In this document: positions 34,323 through 43,808 of the stretch, in pieces
How the letters are laid out: each line of letters opens with the position of its first letter
Numbering within the stretch: position 1 is the stretch's first letter
Origin: Acidobacteriota bacterium
Lineage (GTDB): Bacteria; Acidobacteriota; Thermoanaerobaculia; Gp7-AA8
Assembly (NCBI GenBank): GCA_019244185.1
Contig: JAFATB010000001.1
Span: 1 to 58,824 of the forward strand
Direction of reading: 5' to 3'
Length of the DNA stretch: 58,824 nt
Notes under the pieces: model-generated
What the model was told of the DNA's origin: nothing
Seen by the model: the letters and a program-made list of their open reading frames with translations, nothing else
Database searches by the model: none
Position numbers and translations under genes: made by a program

Positions 34323-36471
34323 GGAACGACGAACCGACATCCCTGCCGCACTTCCACTAATCGGTTTTCTCTCCGGCCTCGCCGCCGGACCGCTGCTCGT
34401 CAATCCACGCGCGACCCTCGTCGCGTTGCTCGTCGTCGCGCTGCTGCTGCGTGCGCGCGGCGTCGCTGCACTCTTCGCCGCGTTTGGACTCTTCATCGCG
34501 TTGCACGCGCAGCAACGGGACCTACGCGAGGCGGAAGCATTCGCGTCCTTCGACGCGGACCGCTTCGTCGCCATCGATGCCGAGCTTGCGCACGACTGGA
34601 TGCCGCGCGACGGCGTGTACCTGCTGCGCGTGGCGAGCTTCCGCGCGAACGGCATCCCGTTCGACGCGCCGCTGACGATCGCCGCGCGGTTCCCGCCGCC
34701 GCCGCTGGCGATGTTTGCGCGCGTGCACGCCGAAGGCTTTCTGCGCCGCGGCGACGACGGGCGTTACAGCATCGCCGTCAAGGCGCCGCGGCTGCTCGCG
34801 TACGACGGCGCGCTGCCGTGGTGGCATCCCGCGGCGTGGAATCGCAGGCTCGCGAATCGGCTCGCGCCGTACGCCGCGCGTCATCCCGACGAGGTCGCGC
34901 TCGCGGAAGCGCTCGCTCTCGGCCGCGGCGAGCTGCTGTCCGACGAGATCCGCGACGGCTTCCGCCGCGGCGGCACATATCACCTGCTCGTGTTTTCCGG
35001 TTTGCAGATCGCGTTCGCCGCGGCGGTGCTCGCGGCGCTCCTGCGCGGACTCGATGCGCTGCGCGTGTCCGACTGGCTCCTGCTCGCGGTCGCGCTGCTC
35101 GCGCCGGCCTTCATCGGTCCCACCGCATCCGTCGCGCGCTCGAGTCTCGGCATCGGCCTCTACGCGCTGGCGCGGCTCACGCGACGTCCGACCTCGCTCG
35201 AGAATCTCTGGTGCGTCGCCGCGCTGCTGCGGCTCGCGCTCGAGCCGCGCGATCTCTTCGATCCGGCCTTTCATCTCACCTACGCCGGCGCCGGCGCGCT
35301 GCTCTTCGCGGGCAAGCTCGGACGGCCGCGCTGGCTCGCGCACATCATCGCCGCGGAAGTCGTGCTCACGCCGCTCGTGCTCTTTCACTTTCACCAGTAC
35401 GCCCTCGGCGGCGCGCTGCTGACGATCGTGCTCGCGCCGCTCATCTTCGCCATGCTCGCCGTCTCCGCTGCCGCGTGCGCGTGGCCGTGCGACGCGCTCT
35501 TCGGCGTGCTCGCGCTGCTCCATCGCGTCTGCACGTTCGTCAACCGCTTCGGCCTCTCCGGCACGTTCGCCGCGCCACCGCCCGCCGCCCTCATCGTCGC
35601 CGCGACGCTCGCGCTCTTCGCGATCGCGTTCCTGCGCCAACGCGCGCGCGCCGTGGCCGTGCTCGCGGCGATGCTCATCCCGACCGTCGCCGCGCTCGTG
35701 AAGTCGCACGCGGAGGCACAGATCGACGCGCCGCGGGTCACGTTCTTCGACGTCGGTCAGGGCGACGCGATCGCCATCCGCACGCGCAACGCCACGCTCC
35801 TCGTCGACGGCGGACGCGGCACGCGCATCGTGCAACTCCTCGCCGACCGCGGTGTGCGGCGCCTCGATGCCGTCTACCTGACGCACGCGCATCCCGATCA
35901 TTGCGAAGGACTGCCGGCCGTGGTCGAGCAGTTCCGCGTCGCCAACGTCTACGTCTCCGCGCGCCGGTTCCGCGGCGACTGCGCCACGCGCCTCCTCGAC
36001 GCGTGCATCACCACGCACACGCCCGTGCATGTCGTGCGCGATGGCGCGACGTTCGCCTTCGATGACCTCCGCATCGAGGCGCTCGCCGCATCGCAAACGT
36101 TCCGCCGCGCGCCGGAGAACAACGCCTCGCTCGTACTGCGCGTCACCGCGGCCGGCCGCCGCTTCCTCCTCACCGGCGACATCGAGCGCGAAGCCGAGCT
36201 CGACCTCGGCGGACGCGACCTCCGCGCCGACGTTCTCAAGGTCGCGCATCACGGCAGCCGCACGTCGACCTCACCGTCGCTCCTCGCCGCCGTCGCACCG
36301 CGCATCGCCGTCATCTCCTGCGGCCGCCAGAACCTTTTCGGACATCCGCACGCGTCGGTGCTGGCCGCGCTCGCGGCGCGGCGCGTTCGCACGTGGCGCA
36401 CGGACCGCGACGGCTCCGTCGACGTCGAGGTCCGCGAAGGCCGCCTGTACGTCCGCTCGCGAAACGATTAG
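34303..36471 (+). CDS. comEC: ComEC/Rec2-family DNA internalisation protein
   Basis: Inner-membrane channel for uptake of single-stranded DNA in natural transformation. The 722-residue protein has two N-terminal helices and a DUF4131-like loop, the Competence domain (about 200-470) with ALALGRGELLSDEIRDGF and GTYHLLVFSGLQI, then an MBL-fold C-terminal domain (about 485-700) with FFDVGQGDAI, THAHPDHCEGL and VLKVAHHGSRTS. Complete length supports a functional protein. GTG 34303 overlaps the preceding methyltransferase by 20 bases. No other com gene is near. Confidence 0.9.
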   Translation: MRNPFRKERRTDIPAALPLIGFLSGLAAGPLLVNPRATLVALLVVALLLRARGVAALFAAFGLFIALHAQQRDLREAEAFASFDADRFVAIDAELAHDWMPRDGVYLLRVASFRANGIPFDAPLTIAARFPPPPLAMFARVHAEGFLRRGDDGRYSIAVKAPRLLAYDGALPWWHPAAWNRRLANRLAPYAARHPDEVALAEALALGRGELLSDEIRDGFRRGGTYHLLVFSGLQIAFAAAVLAALLRGLDALRVSDWLLLAVALLAPAFIGPTASVARSSLGIGLYALARLTRRPTSLENLWCVAALLRLALEPRDLFDPAFHLTYAGAGALLFAGKLGRPRWLAHIIAAEVVLTPLVLFHFHQYALGGALLTIVLAPLIFAMLAVSAAACAWPCDALFGVLALLHRVCTFVNRFGLSGTFAAPPPAALIVAATLALFAIAFLRQRARAVAVLAAMLIPTVAALVKSHAEAQIDAPRVTFFDVGQGDAIAIRTRNATLLVDGGRGTRIVQLLADRGVRRLDAVYLTHAHPDHCEGLPAVVEQFRVANVYVSARRFRGDCATRLLDACITTHTPVHVVRDGATFAFDDLRIEALAASQTFRRAPENNASLVLRVTAAGRRFLLTGDIEREAELDLGGRDLRADVLKVAHHGSRTSTSPSLLAAVAPRIAVISCGRQNLFGHPHASVLAALAARRVRTWRTDRDGSVDVEVREGRLYVRSRND

Positions 36472-36489
36472 AGTGGAGGCACTTCGACC

Positions 36490-36816
36490 ATGTCGACCAC
36501 TCTGTTGCGGCTCGGTCTGTGGACGCTGATTCTCGTGCTCGCGCTGTACGTCGTGCACGAGGCATACGCCGAAGAAACGTGGGTCGAGATGATCCCCATG
36601 CAGGCGCTGCAGCAGGCGCTCGTCCTGTCGGTGCTCGTGATCGTGGCCGGCATCGTGGCGCGCATCTTCGACCGCGGCGCGAGCATGGTGGTGAAGAACC
36701 GCTGCCGCGTCTGCAAGACGCCCATCCCGAAAGGCGCGCTCTACTGCCGCGCGCACCTGCGCTCGATCCTCTCCCACGAAGACGAGAAAACGCACATGAC
36801 CCGCGTTCGGAAGTGA
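36490..36816 (+). CDS. Small membrane protein with C-terminal zinc motif
   Basis: A 108-residue protein with two transmembrane segments (about 5-26 and 42-60) and a cytosolic C-terminus carrying CRVCKTPIPKGALYCRAH, a C-x2-C ... C-x2-H zinc-ribbon pattern. I do not recognise the family. GGAGG precedes the ATG at 36490 with rather long spacing. Its stop overlaps the miaA GTG start (GTGA), so expression is coupled to tRNA modification; any functional link is unknown. Confidence 0.7.
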   Translation: MSTTLLRLGLWTLILVLALYVVHEAYAEETWVEMIPMQALQQALVLSVLVIVAGIVARIFDRGASMVVKNRCRVCKTPIPKGALYCRAHLRSILSHEDEKTHMTRVRK

Positions 36817-37751
36817 CGGATTTCGAGGAGCAGCGCCACCCCCTGATCGTCATCGCCGGCCCCACCGGCTCCGGCAAATCCGAGCTCGCGCTCCGCCTCG
36901 CGCAGTCCCTCGGCGGCGAGATCGTGAACTACGACTCCGTGCAGATCTACCGCGGCTTCGACATCGGCAGCGCGAAGCCCTCACCCGCGCAACGCGCGCT
37001 CGTGCCGCATCACCTCTTCGCCCTCATCGATGCCGACGAGGAGTTCAACGCCGCCGACTACGGCCGCCGCGCGCGCGCGGTCTGTGACGAGATCGCCGCG
37101 CGCGGCAAACGCGCGATCCTCGCCGGCGGCACGTTCTTCTACCTCCGCGCGCTGCTCTCCGGCCTCCCCGAGATGCCCGGCCGCGACGAGGCGTTGCGCG
37201 CGCGCATCCGCCGCATCGCCAGCGCGCCGCGCGGCGCCGCACGCCTCCATCGCTGGCTGTCGAAAATCGATCCGCGAAGTGGTAGAAAGATCGTCGCGGC
37301 GGACCGGCATCGCGTCGAGCGCGCCCTCGAAGTGTGGCTGACCAGCGGACGTCCGATCTCGGCGTGGGAGCGCAGCAACGCGGACGAGCTGCCGTCGATC
37401 AAGCTGGCGCTCACGCTCGACCGCGGCGCGCTGCACGAGCGGCTCGACGCGCGCGTCGCGGCGATGTATCGCGACGGCCTCATCGACGAGACGCGCGCGT
37501 TGCTCGCGCGCTTCCCGGGAACGGCGCGGCCGTTCGGCACGATCGGCTACAAAGAGGCGGTCGCGGTCGTCCGCGGCACGATGACGGAAACCGCCGCGAT
37601 CGCGGAAACACGCCGCCGCACGCGCGCGTATGCAAAACGGCAAATGACATGGCTGCGGTCGGAGCGAAACGTGCAGTGGCTCGACGCAACCGGCGGAATC
37701 GAATCGATCACGGCGGCCGCGCTGCGGCGCCTGCAAGAGGGAACGAGTTGA
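36813..37751 (+). CDS. miaA: tRNA dimethylallyltransferase
   Basis: Transfers a dimethylallyl group to A37 of tRNAs reading UNN codons. The 312-residue protein has Walker A GPTGSGKS (16-23), YDSVQIYRGFDIGSAKPS, GGTFFYLRALLSG, DRHRVERALEV, GTIGYKEA and the RRRTRAYAKRQMTWLR tail. The GTG start at 36813 directly precedes the phosphate-binding strand and overlaps the upstream stop. Confidence 0.95.
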   Translation: MTDFEEQRHPLIVIAGPTGSGKSELALRLAQSLGGEIVNYDSVQIYRGFDIGSAKPSPAQRALVPHHLFALIDADEEFNAADYGRRARAVCDEIAARGKRAILAGGTFFYLRALLSGLPEMPGRDEALRARIRRIASAPRGAARLHRWLSKIDPRSGRKIVAADRHRVERALEVWLTSGRPISAWERSNADELPSIKLALTLDRGALHERLDARVAAMYRDGLIDETRALLARFPGTARPFGTIGYKEAVAVVRGTMTETAAIAETRRRTRAYAKRQMTWLRSERNVQWLDATGGIESITAAALRRLQEGTS

Positions 37752-39028
37752 AGCGAACGAAGATCGAGTTGCTCCTGGCCGCGGCACTTGCCATCGCAAT
37801 GGTCGCGGCGCGCTGTACGACGGCTCCGGCCCCGCCGCCGGCCGTGAATCCCGAAGCCGCGGACCGCTACCTCATCGACCCGCGCACCGGCTCGAGCGCG
37901 CCCATCGCGCCGCCGCTCACCTCGCGCTTCGACGCGGCGTGGCAGTACGTCGAGGCCGGCCAGGATGCGGAAGCGGTCCGCCGCCTCGACGAGATCCTGC
38001 GCAAGAATCCCGACTTCATGCCGGCGAAGCTCGCGCTCGTCGCGATCGACATCCGCGCCGGCCGTTTCAACGACGCGACGCGCGCGCTGCAGGCGCTCCC
38101 CGCCTCGCTCGTCACGCGCGTGTACGAGGCGGAGATCGCCGTGCGCCAGCACGACACGCGCCGCGCGTACGACCTCTACCGCGCCATTGCCGGCGAGGCC
38201 AACGCGCCCGCCACCGCACGCGAGCGCATCGCCGAGCTCGAGACGGCGATGTTCAACGATCTCTTCGCCGCCGCGCAGAGTGCGCCGGACACCGAGTCGA
38301 TCCGCCTGCTGCGCGAGGCCCTCGCGCTCAATCCCGGCGCGACCGACGCGCGCATTCTCCTCGCGCGCAAGCTCGCCACGCAGCGCGAGTTCGACGAGTC
38401 TCGCGCAGCCCTCGAGCCGATCCTCGGCAGCGCCGCGGTCGATCGCGCGGAAGTGCAGGAAACGCTCGCGGAGATCGACGCGGGTCGCGGGCGCTATCAG
38501 GAAGCGATCGTGCGCTACGAGCGGCTCGCGCGCCGCACCAAAGAGCCGCGCTACACGGCACGCCTCGACGAGCTGAAGGAAATCTGGAGCTCCGAGAACA
38601 TGCCGCCGCAATACCGGCAGGCGTTCGAGAGCACGAGCCTCACCCGCGCGGAGCTCGCGGTGCTGCTCTACTGGAGCGTGCCGTCCGTGCGCTTCGCGCA
38701 GAACCTCGCCTCGCCGCCGATCGCCGTCGACATCGCCGACGTCCCCGGCCGCGAGGAGATCATCCGCGCGATCGCCATCGGCATGTACGACGTCGATCCG
38801 GTCACGCGCCGCGTCGGTCCGTTCCGCCAACTCAACGCCGGCGCACTGACCCGCGTCCTCGGCCGCCTGCTGCAGGTGCGCGGCGCGTCATGCGCGCACG
38901 GCACGACCGCGGATCGTACGCTCGCCGCGTGCGGCGTGAGCGATCCGCTGCTGTCGATGGCGCCGGAAACTCCGGTGACGGGGCGGGATGCGCGGCGGTT
39001 GCTGGAGGCGATCGGGAAGCTTCTCTAG
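37748..39028 (+). CDS. TPR protein with SLH-like C-terminal region, exported
   Basis: A 426-residue protein with an N-terminal hydrophobic segment (LLLAAALAIAMVAARC; the lipobox is imperfect because arginine precedes the cysteine), a TPR-rich middle (about 55-290: YVEAGQDAEAVRRLDEILRKNPDF and similar repeats), and a C-terminal region (about 310-426) resembling an SLH repeat (DIADVPGREEIIRAIAIGMYD). SLH domains attach proteins to cell-wall polymers, but the match is partial. TTG 37748 overlaps the miaA stop (TTGA) and has AGAGGG upstream with 6-base spacing. Confidence 0.78.
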   Translation: MKRTKIELLLAAALAIAMVAARCTTAPAPPPAVNPEAADRYLIDPRTGSSAPIAPPLTSRFDAAWQYVEAGQDAEAVRRLDEILRKNPDFMPAKLALVAIDIRAGRFNDATRALQALPASLVTRVYEAEIAVRQHDTRRAYDLYRAIAGEANAPATARERIAELETAMFNDLFAAAQSAPDTESIRLLREALALNPGATDARILLARKLATQREFDESRAALEPILGSAAVDRAEVQETLAEIDAGRGRYQEAIVRYERLARRTKEPRYTARLDELKEIWSSENMPPQYRQAFESTSLTRAELAVLLYWSVPSVRFAQNLASPPIAVDIADVPGREEIIRAIAIGMYDVDPVTRRVGPFRQLNAGALTRVLGRLLQVRGASCAHGTTADRTLAACGVSDPLLSMAPETPVTGRDARRLLEAIGKLL

Positions 39029-39036
39029 CCCACCGC

Positions 39037-39642
39037 TCAACGGAACAAAGTCAACCGCGGCAGCGCGTACTGCTCGCGCACGGCGCGGCGCAGGTGCGCT
39101 TCCTCCGTCCGCGCGCGCGTCTTCTCGTCGAGCTTCGCGCCGCCGATCGCGCGCCGCACTTCCTCGCGCAACGCGTCCGCATCGCCCGCGGCGAGCAGCG
39201 CGTCGAAGAGCTCCTGTTCGAGCGCGATCAACCGTTCTTCGATGCGCGGCACGCTCTGCTCGCGTTCGAGCTCGCGCACGCGCGCGCCGAACGCGCGCAC
39301 GATCTCGTGCTCCGAGCCTTCGAGCTCCGCTGCGAGCGCGGCGAGCAGCGGAGCGGGCGATTCCTCGGGCGCCGCATCCGTCGCGCCGGCGTGCAGTTCG
39401 CGCCGCTCGCTCCAGAGCTCCGTCACCGCGTGCTTGCAGTAACTGAGGCTGTTGATCGCGCGCTTGCGCGCCGCGGCCTCGTTCTTGTCGAACACCGAAT
39501 CGATGGCCTCGATGACCACCGGCAGCGGCACGCCCGCGTCGCTCCACGACTTCATCAGCGCCCAGTCTTTCGCATTCAGGATGAAGGGCGTGCCGCGCCG
39601 CCGCGCGAAGTGCGCCTCGATTTCCGTGAAGTAATCCGACAC
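39037..39642 (-). CDS. Hypothetical cytosolic protein (201 residues)
   Basis: I do not recognise this family. The N-terminal half contains an aromatic/charged segment (DYFTEIEAHFARRRGTPFIL, DWALMKSWSDAGVPLPVVIEAI) reminiscent of DNA- or helicase-associated helices, and the C-terminal half is Glu/Arg-rich and probably coiled-coil (about 105-180). I start at GTG 39642, seven bases after a TACGTT box on the minus strand; longer frames only add low-complexity residues. It diverges from the FHA-GAF-PP2C gene. Confidence 0.6.
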   Translation of the reverse strand: MSDYFTEIEAHFARRRGTPFILNAKDWALMKSWSDAGVPLPVVIEAIDSVFDKNEAAARKRAINSLSYCKHAVTELWSERRELHAGATDAAPEESPAPLLAALAAELEGSEHEIVRAFGARVRELEREQSVPRIEERLIALEQELFDALLAAGDADALREEVRRAIGGAKLDEKTRARTEEAHLRRAVREQYALPRLTLFR

Positions 39643-39649
39643 GCGCGTG

Positions 39650-39694
39650 AACGTAGCACGAGGTGCGCGGGAACCCGCCACGACACGCTACAAT
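39650..39694. promoter_or_regulatory. Divergent promoters of the hypothetical gene and the FHA-GAF-PP2C gene
   Basis: Minus strand TACGTT (39655-39650), 7 bases before GTG 39642. Plus strand TACAAT (39689-39694), 41 bases before ATG 39736, which has GGAG (39725-39728) seven bases upstream and thus a normal leader. Confidence 0.35.
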
Positions 39695-39735
39695 CGCCGC
39701 GCCTTTGAAGGGGCACTCGGACCCGGAGCCCACGC

Positions 39736-41370
39736 ATGCAATCGGCCCCGCCGCGCGCGGAAGTCACCGTCTACTCGCCGCTGTTCTCACCGTTCCGGCA
39801 GCCGCTCGATGGAGCTGCTGTCTCGATCGGCCGCGCGTCCGATTGCACGATCCCCATCAAAGACCGCTATCTCTCGCGCAAGCACGCCGAGATCGTCGCC
39901 GTCGACGGCGCGTGGATCCTCAAGGACCTCGGCAGCGCGAACGGCACGTACCTCAACGGCTCGCGCGTCGAACGCGATCAGACGCTCAAGACCGGCGATC
40001 GCATTCGCCTCGGCGATACGGAAATCGTCTTCGAAACGACCGATCGCAACACCGATCGCTTCATCGCCGTCGCCGACACCGGCGGCGCGAGCCCGACGAT
40101 CGCGATCCCCGTCCACGAAATCGCCGATCGCCCCGAGGAACAGGATGTCGCGCGGCTGCAAACGCTGACGCTCCTCGCGCGCGAGCTCATCGAAGACCGG
40201 CCGATGGAAGAGCTGTTCGGCTTCATCGTCGATCGCGTGATGGAGCACCTCCATCCGTCGCGCGCCGCGATCGCGCTCCTCGGCCCCGACGGCCGCTCCT
40301 TCACGAAAGTCGAAGTGCGCCGCCAGGACAAGAACGATGCATCCGAGCTCACGATCAGCCATACGCTGCTCACGGAGATCGTCGAGGAAAAGAAGGCGCT
40401 CGCGTTCGTCGACGTCAGCGTCGACGAAAAGCTCCGTTCCGCGCAGTCGATCATCATGCAGGGCATCCACTCGATCCTCTGCACGCCGCTGATGATCGGC
40501 AAAGCAGTCGTCGGCGTGCTGTATGTCGACTACCTCTTCACGCAACGCTCGATCTCCGAGGATGACGTGAGGCTCGTCGCGCAGATCGGCCGGTTCGCGG
40601 CGATCAAGCTCGAAACGACGCGGCTGCGCGAGGAAGCGATCGAGAAGCGGATCATGGACGAGGAGCTCAAGACCGCGTCCAACATCCAGCGGCGGCTGCT
40701 CCCCGTCGCGCCGACCGGCATCGACGGCTACACGTTCGTCGGCCGCAACCAGCCGTGCCGCACGGTCAGCGGCGATTATTACGATTTCGTCGTACGTCCC
40801 GACGGCAAGGTGTACTTCGTGATCGGCGACGTCAGCGGCAAGGGCGTGACCGCCGGTCTCATGATGGCCGGACTCCAGGTCGCGTTCCGCATCTTCTCGA
40901 AGAGCGATCCCGACCCGGCGTCGCTCGTCGGCCAGCTCAACGTCTCGCTCAAGGAAAACCTCCCGCAGTCGAAGTTCGTGACGCTCTTCGCGGGCAGGCT
41001 CGACACGAAGACCGGCGACATCGAGTACGTGAACGCGGGCCACACGCCGCCGCTGTGGCTGCGCGAGAACGAGATGGTCGAGCTGACGGAAACCGATCTG
41101 CTCCTCGGCGTCGTGACGCGCGCGCACTTCGAGAACCGGCACGTCCAGCTCGCGCCTGGCGACTCGCTCGTGCTATTCACGGACGGCGTCTCCGAGGCGC
41201 GCAACGCGGAGGGCGTGGAGCTCGGCGCGGAACTGCCGCTCGAGAACCTGCACGGCGTGAAAGCCGAGGCGATCGCGAGGGCGGTGAACGATGCGGTGCT
41301 CGCGCATGTCGGAGACGCGGAGAACCTCGACGACGACGTCACGCTGGTCGTCGTCAGCCGCAGCGCCTGA
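39736..41370 (+). CDS. FHA-GAF-PP2C (SpoIIE-type) serine phosphatase
   Basis: A 544-residue signalling protein in three parts: an FHA phosphothreonine-binding domain (about 10-100) with SIGRASDCTIPI, YLSRKHAEI and GSANGTYLNG; a GAF sensor domain (about 135-290); and a SpoIIE/PP2C phosphatase domain (about 305-544) with metal motifs SGDYYDF, GDVSGKGVTAGLMMA, LFTDGVSEA and LDDDVTLVVV. Such proteins usually act on anti-sigma or anti-anti-sigma partners. No such partner is adjacent. Confidence 0.9.
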   Translation: MQSAPPRAEVTVYSPLFSPFRQPLDGAAVSIGRASDCTIPIKDRYLSRKHAEIVAVDGAWILKDLGSANGTYLNGSRVERDQTLKTGDRIRLGDTEIVFETTDRNTDRFIAVADTGGASPTIAIPVHEIADRPEEQDVARLQTLTLLARELIEDRPMEELFGFIVDRVMEHLHPSRAAIALLGPDGRSFTKVEVRRQDKNDASELTISHTLLTEIVEEKKALAFVDVSVDEKLRSAQSIIMQGIHSILCTPLMIGKAVVGVLYVDYLFTQRSISEDDVRLVAQIGRFAAIKLETTRLREEAIEKRIMDEELKTASNIQRRLLPVAPTGIDGYTFVGRNQPCRTVSGDYYDFVVRPDGKVYFVIGDVSGKGVTAGLMMAGLQVAFRIFSKSDPDPASLVGQLNVSLKENLPQSKFVTLFAGRLDTKTGDIEYVNAGHTPPLWLRENEMVELTETDLLLGVVTRAHFENRHVQLAPGDSLVLFTDGVSEARNAEGVELGAELPLENLHGVKAEAIARAVNDAVLAHVGDAENLDDDVTLVVVSRSA

Positions 41371-41400
41371 GGAACGCGCTTTGCGTTGAAGGCAGCGCCG

Positions 41401-42666
41401 ATGGCTCACCTCGTTCGCGCGCTCCGCCACCGCAACTACCGGCTCTTTTTCGGAGGGCAAGGCGTTTCGCTGGTGGGCACGTGGATCACGCGCATCGCCA
41501 CGAGCTGGCTCGTCTATCGCCTCACCGGCTCCGAGCTCCTCCTCGGCGTCGTCGGCTTCGCGGGTCAGATCCCGATGCTCATCCTCGCGCCGTTCGCGGG
41601 CGTGCTCGTCGACCGCTGGAATCGCCACAGGATTCTCGTCGTGACGCAGGTGCTCTCCGCGCTGCAGTCGCTCGCGCTGGCGGTGCTCGCGCTGCGCGGC
41701 ATCATCACCGTGGCCGAAGTAATCGCGCTGCAGGTCGCGCAAGGCATCATCAACTCGTTCGATACGCCGGCGCGGCAGGCGTTCGTCGTGGAGATGGTCG
41801 ACGATCGCGCCGATCTGCCGAATGCGATCGCGCTGAACTCGTCGATGTTCAACGGCTCGCGCATCATCGGCCCGTCGATCGGCGGCGTGATGATCGCCGC
41901 CATGGGCGAAGGATGGTGCTTCGCCGTCGATGCGATCTCGTACGTCGCGGTGATCCTCTCGCTCGTCGCGATGCGCCTTCCGGAAGTCGCGCCGCAGACG
42001 CGCAAGTCGCGTCTCGCGGAGGAGCTGCACACCGGCTTCCGCTATGTGCTCGACTTCCCGCCCGTGCGCGCGTTGCTCGTGCAGGTCGCGCTCGTCGGCA
42101 CGCTCGGCATGCCGTACGCGGTGCTGATGCCGGTCATCGCGTCGAAGGTCCTGCACGGCGGACCGCACACGCTCGGCCTGCTCATGACCGCCTCCGGCGC
42201 GGGCGCGCTGATCGGCACGGCGTATCTCGCCTCGCGGCACACGGTGGTTGGCCTCGGCAAGGTGATCGTTGTCGCGACGGCGGGGCTCAGCGTCGGCCTG
42301 ATCGCGTTCTCGCTCTCGCGCAACCTCGCCATGTCGCTCATCGTGCTGCCGCTCGTCGGCGCGGGCATGATGCTGCAGGCGGCATCGGCGAACACGATCC
42401 TGCAGACGCTCGTCGACGAAGATCTGCGCGGCCGCGTGATGGCGTTCTACACGGTTGCGGTGCTCGGCACGCAGCCGATCGGCAGTCTGGTGGCCGGCAT
42501 CGCCGCCGACCGCATCGGCGCCCCGAAAACGATCCTCGCCGGCGCCATCTGCTGCCTCGGCGCCGGCCTCTGGTTCGCGATGCAGCGCGGCGAGCTCGCA
42601 AAGCACGTGCGCCCGATCTACATCGAGCGCGGGATTCTGCCGCCGCTCGAGGAGACGACGAACTAA
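41401..42666 (+). CDS. MFS transporter, EntS/MFS_3-like exporter
   Basis: A 421-residue major-facilitator protein with about 12 transmembrane helices. The N-terminal RALRHRNYRLFFGGQGVSLVGTWI and motif A region GVLVDRWNRHRI are typical of the EntS-like MFS_3 group, which exports siderophores or drugs. ATG 41401 has AAGG eight bases upstream; a TTG five codons earlier is possible. Its stop codon overlaps that of the converging secreted-protein gene (CTAA at 42663-42666). The substrate is unknown. Confidence 0.85.
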   Translation: MAHLVRALRHRNYRLFFGGQGVSLVGTWITRIATSWLVYRLTGSELLLGVVGFAGQIPMLILAPFAGVLVDRWNRHRILVVTQVLSALQSLALAVLALRGIITVAEVIALQVAQGIINSFDTPARQAFVVEMVDDRADLPNAIALNSSMFNGSRIIGPSIGGVMIAAMGEGWCFAVDAISYVAVILSLVAMRLPEVAPQTRKSRLAEELHTGFRYVLDFPPVRALLVQVALVGTLGMPYAVLMPVIASKVLHGGPHTLGLLMTASGAGALIGTAYLASRHTVVGLGKVIVVATAGLSVGLIAFSLSRNLAMSLIVLPLVGAGMMLQAASANTILQTLVDEDLRGRVMAFYTVAVLGTQPIGSLVAGIAADRIGAPKTILAGAICCLGAGLWFAMQRGELAKHVRPIYIERGILPPLEETTN

Positions 42667-43808
42667 CTCAATCCCTTTGCCGCGAGCCAGCCCGCGAATC
42701 GCTCCGCAGCTTCCGCCGCGAGGAGATACGCCACCGGTTCCGCGGGCAGCCCGCGCGCGAAAAACCGCCCGCCTGCACTCCAGTACAAAGCGATGCCGCC
42801 GTCCCCTTTGGCAATGATGTCGAAGACGTCTCCGTCGCCGACGCGGCCGCCCGCGTCGATCGCCGAGGCAACGACATGCTTCGCATCGAACTCGCCGATC
42901 GCGATCGCGCCGTCCTGCGTCGTTCCCGCCGCAACAAACGTGTTTCCGCTCGCGATGAGGCGAAGGTTCTCGATTGCTGCACTCGCGAGGACCGCGTGCA
43001 CGTGAGTCGGCGTGGCGTCGCCGTTGTTCGGCAGCACGAGTCCCTCGGCACCGGAAGCACTCGCCGCAACGATGCCGACCGTACCCGCGTCATCCGCCGC
43101 CATCGCGATGGCGCTGTAGGTCGTGTTCTGCGGGAACGGCAAACGCGTCGTCGCCGCCTCGCCACTGCTGAACGTGTACAGCGTGACCGCGGACGTGCCT
43201 TCGAGAAATGCGACCGCGACGCGCTCTTCGCCGAGCCGCACGGCCTGCCAGCGTGACCGCTCGATCTGCTCGGCACGCCCGCGCCGGATCGCACCCAATT
43301 CCTTGACGCCCGCGGCTGTGACGAGAAAGGCGCGCAGATCCGAGTCGTCGCCGTTCATCGCCTTGAGGAGCACGCCGCCAGGCTCGCTCCCGAACAGCGG
43401 TAGCCAGCCGCGCGTATCGCGCCGGTCCTCCTCCGCGTACAACGTCGCGTTGGGACGAGCCTCGCTGGCGAGACTGATCACGAATCGCCGGCTCTGCGTC
43501 CCGCACCGCGTGTACCACCACTGCTCGTCAGGCGGCGTGACGAGCGCTTCGCCCCAGCACGGCGACCATTCCTCCGGCACCTGCAGCAGCGTCTGCGCAT
43601 CATCCATCACGACGCGGCGCGCGCCCCATCGGATCGCATTGCCCTCGACGACGATCCGGTGCTGATGCGCCTCCGCAATCGCGAGCACGCCGTCCGCCGT
43701 CATCTCGATCGCACGGCGATCGTGCAGATGCGCGACGTCACGCGCGAGCGGGCCGGCGCACGTCGCGAACGGCGCCAGCCCGAGGAAGGCGAAGAGGATT
43801 TTAAGCAC
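42663..43808 (-). CDS. Secreted protein of unknown function, beta-rich (381 residues)
   Basis: The N-terminus is a signal peptide (VLKILFAFLGLAPFATCAG; a cysteine follows the hydrophobic stretch). The rest is a beta-rich series of segments with repeated patterns such as TADGVLAIAEA, HRIVVEGNAI, GGVLLKAMNGDDSD and GDGGIALYWSAGGRFFARGL, which look like blades of a beta-propeller, but I do not identify the family. GTG 43808 overlaps the stop of the small cysteine-rich gene by 8 bases. Last gene of a three-gene set of secreted proteins. Confidence 0.65.
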   Translation of the reverse strand: MLKILFAFLGLAPFATCAGPLARDVAHLHDRRAIEMTADGVLAIAEAHQHRIVVEGNAIRWGARRVVMDDAQTLLQVPEEWSPCWGEALVTPPDEQWWYTRCGTQSRRFVISLASEARPNATLYAEEDRRDTRGWLPLFGSEPGGVLLKAMNGDDSDLRAFLVTAAGVKELGAIRRGRAEQIERSRWQAVRLGEERVAVAFLEGTSAVTLYTFSSGEAATTRLPFPQNTTYSAIAMAADDAGTVGIVAASASGAEGLVLPNNGDATPTHVHAVLASAAIENLRLIASGNTFVAAGTTQDGAIAIGEFDAKHVVASAIDAGGRVGDGDVFDIIAKGDGGIALYWSAGGRFFARGLPAEPVAYLLAAEAAERFAGWLAAKGLS

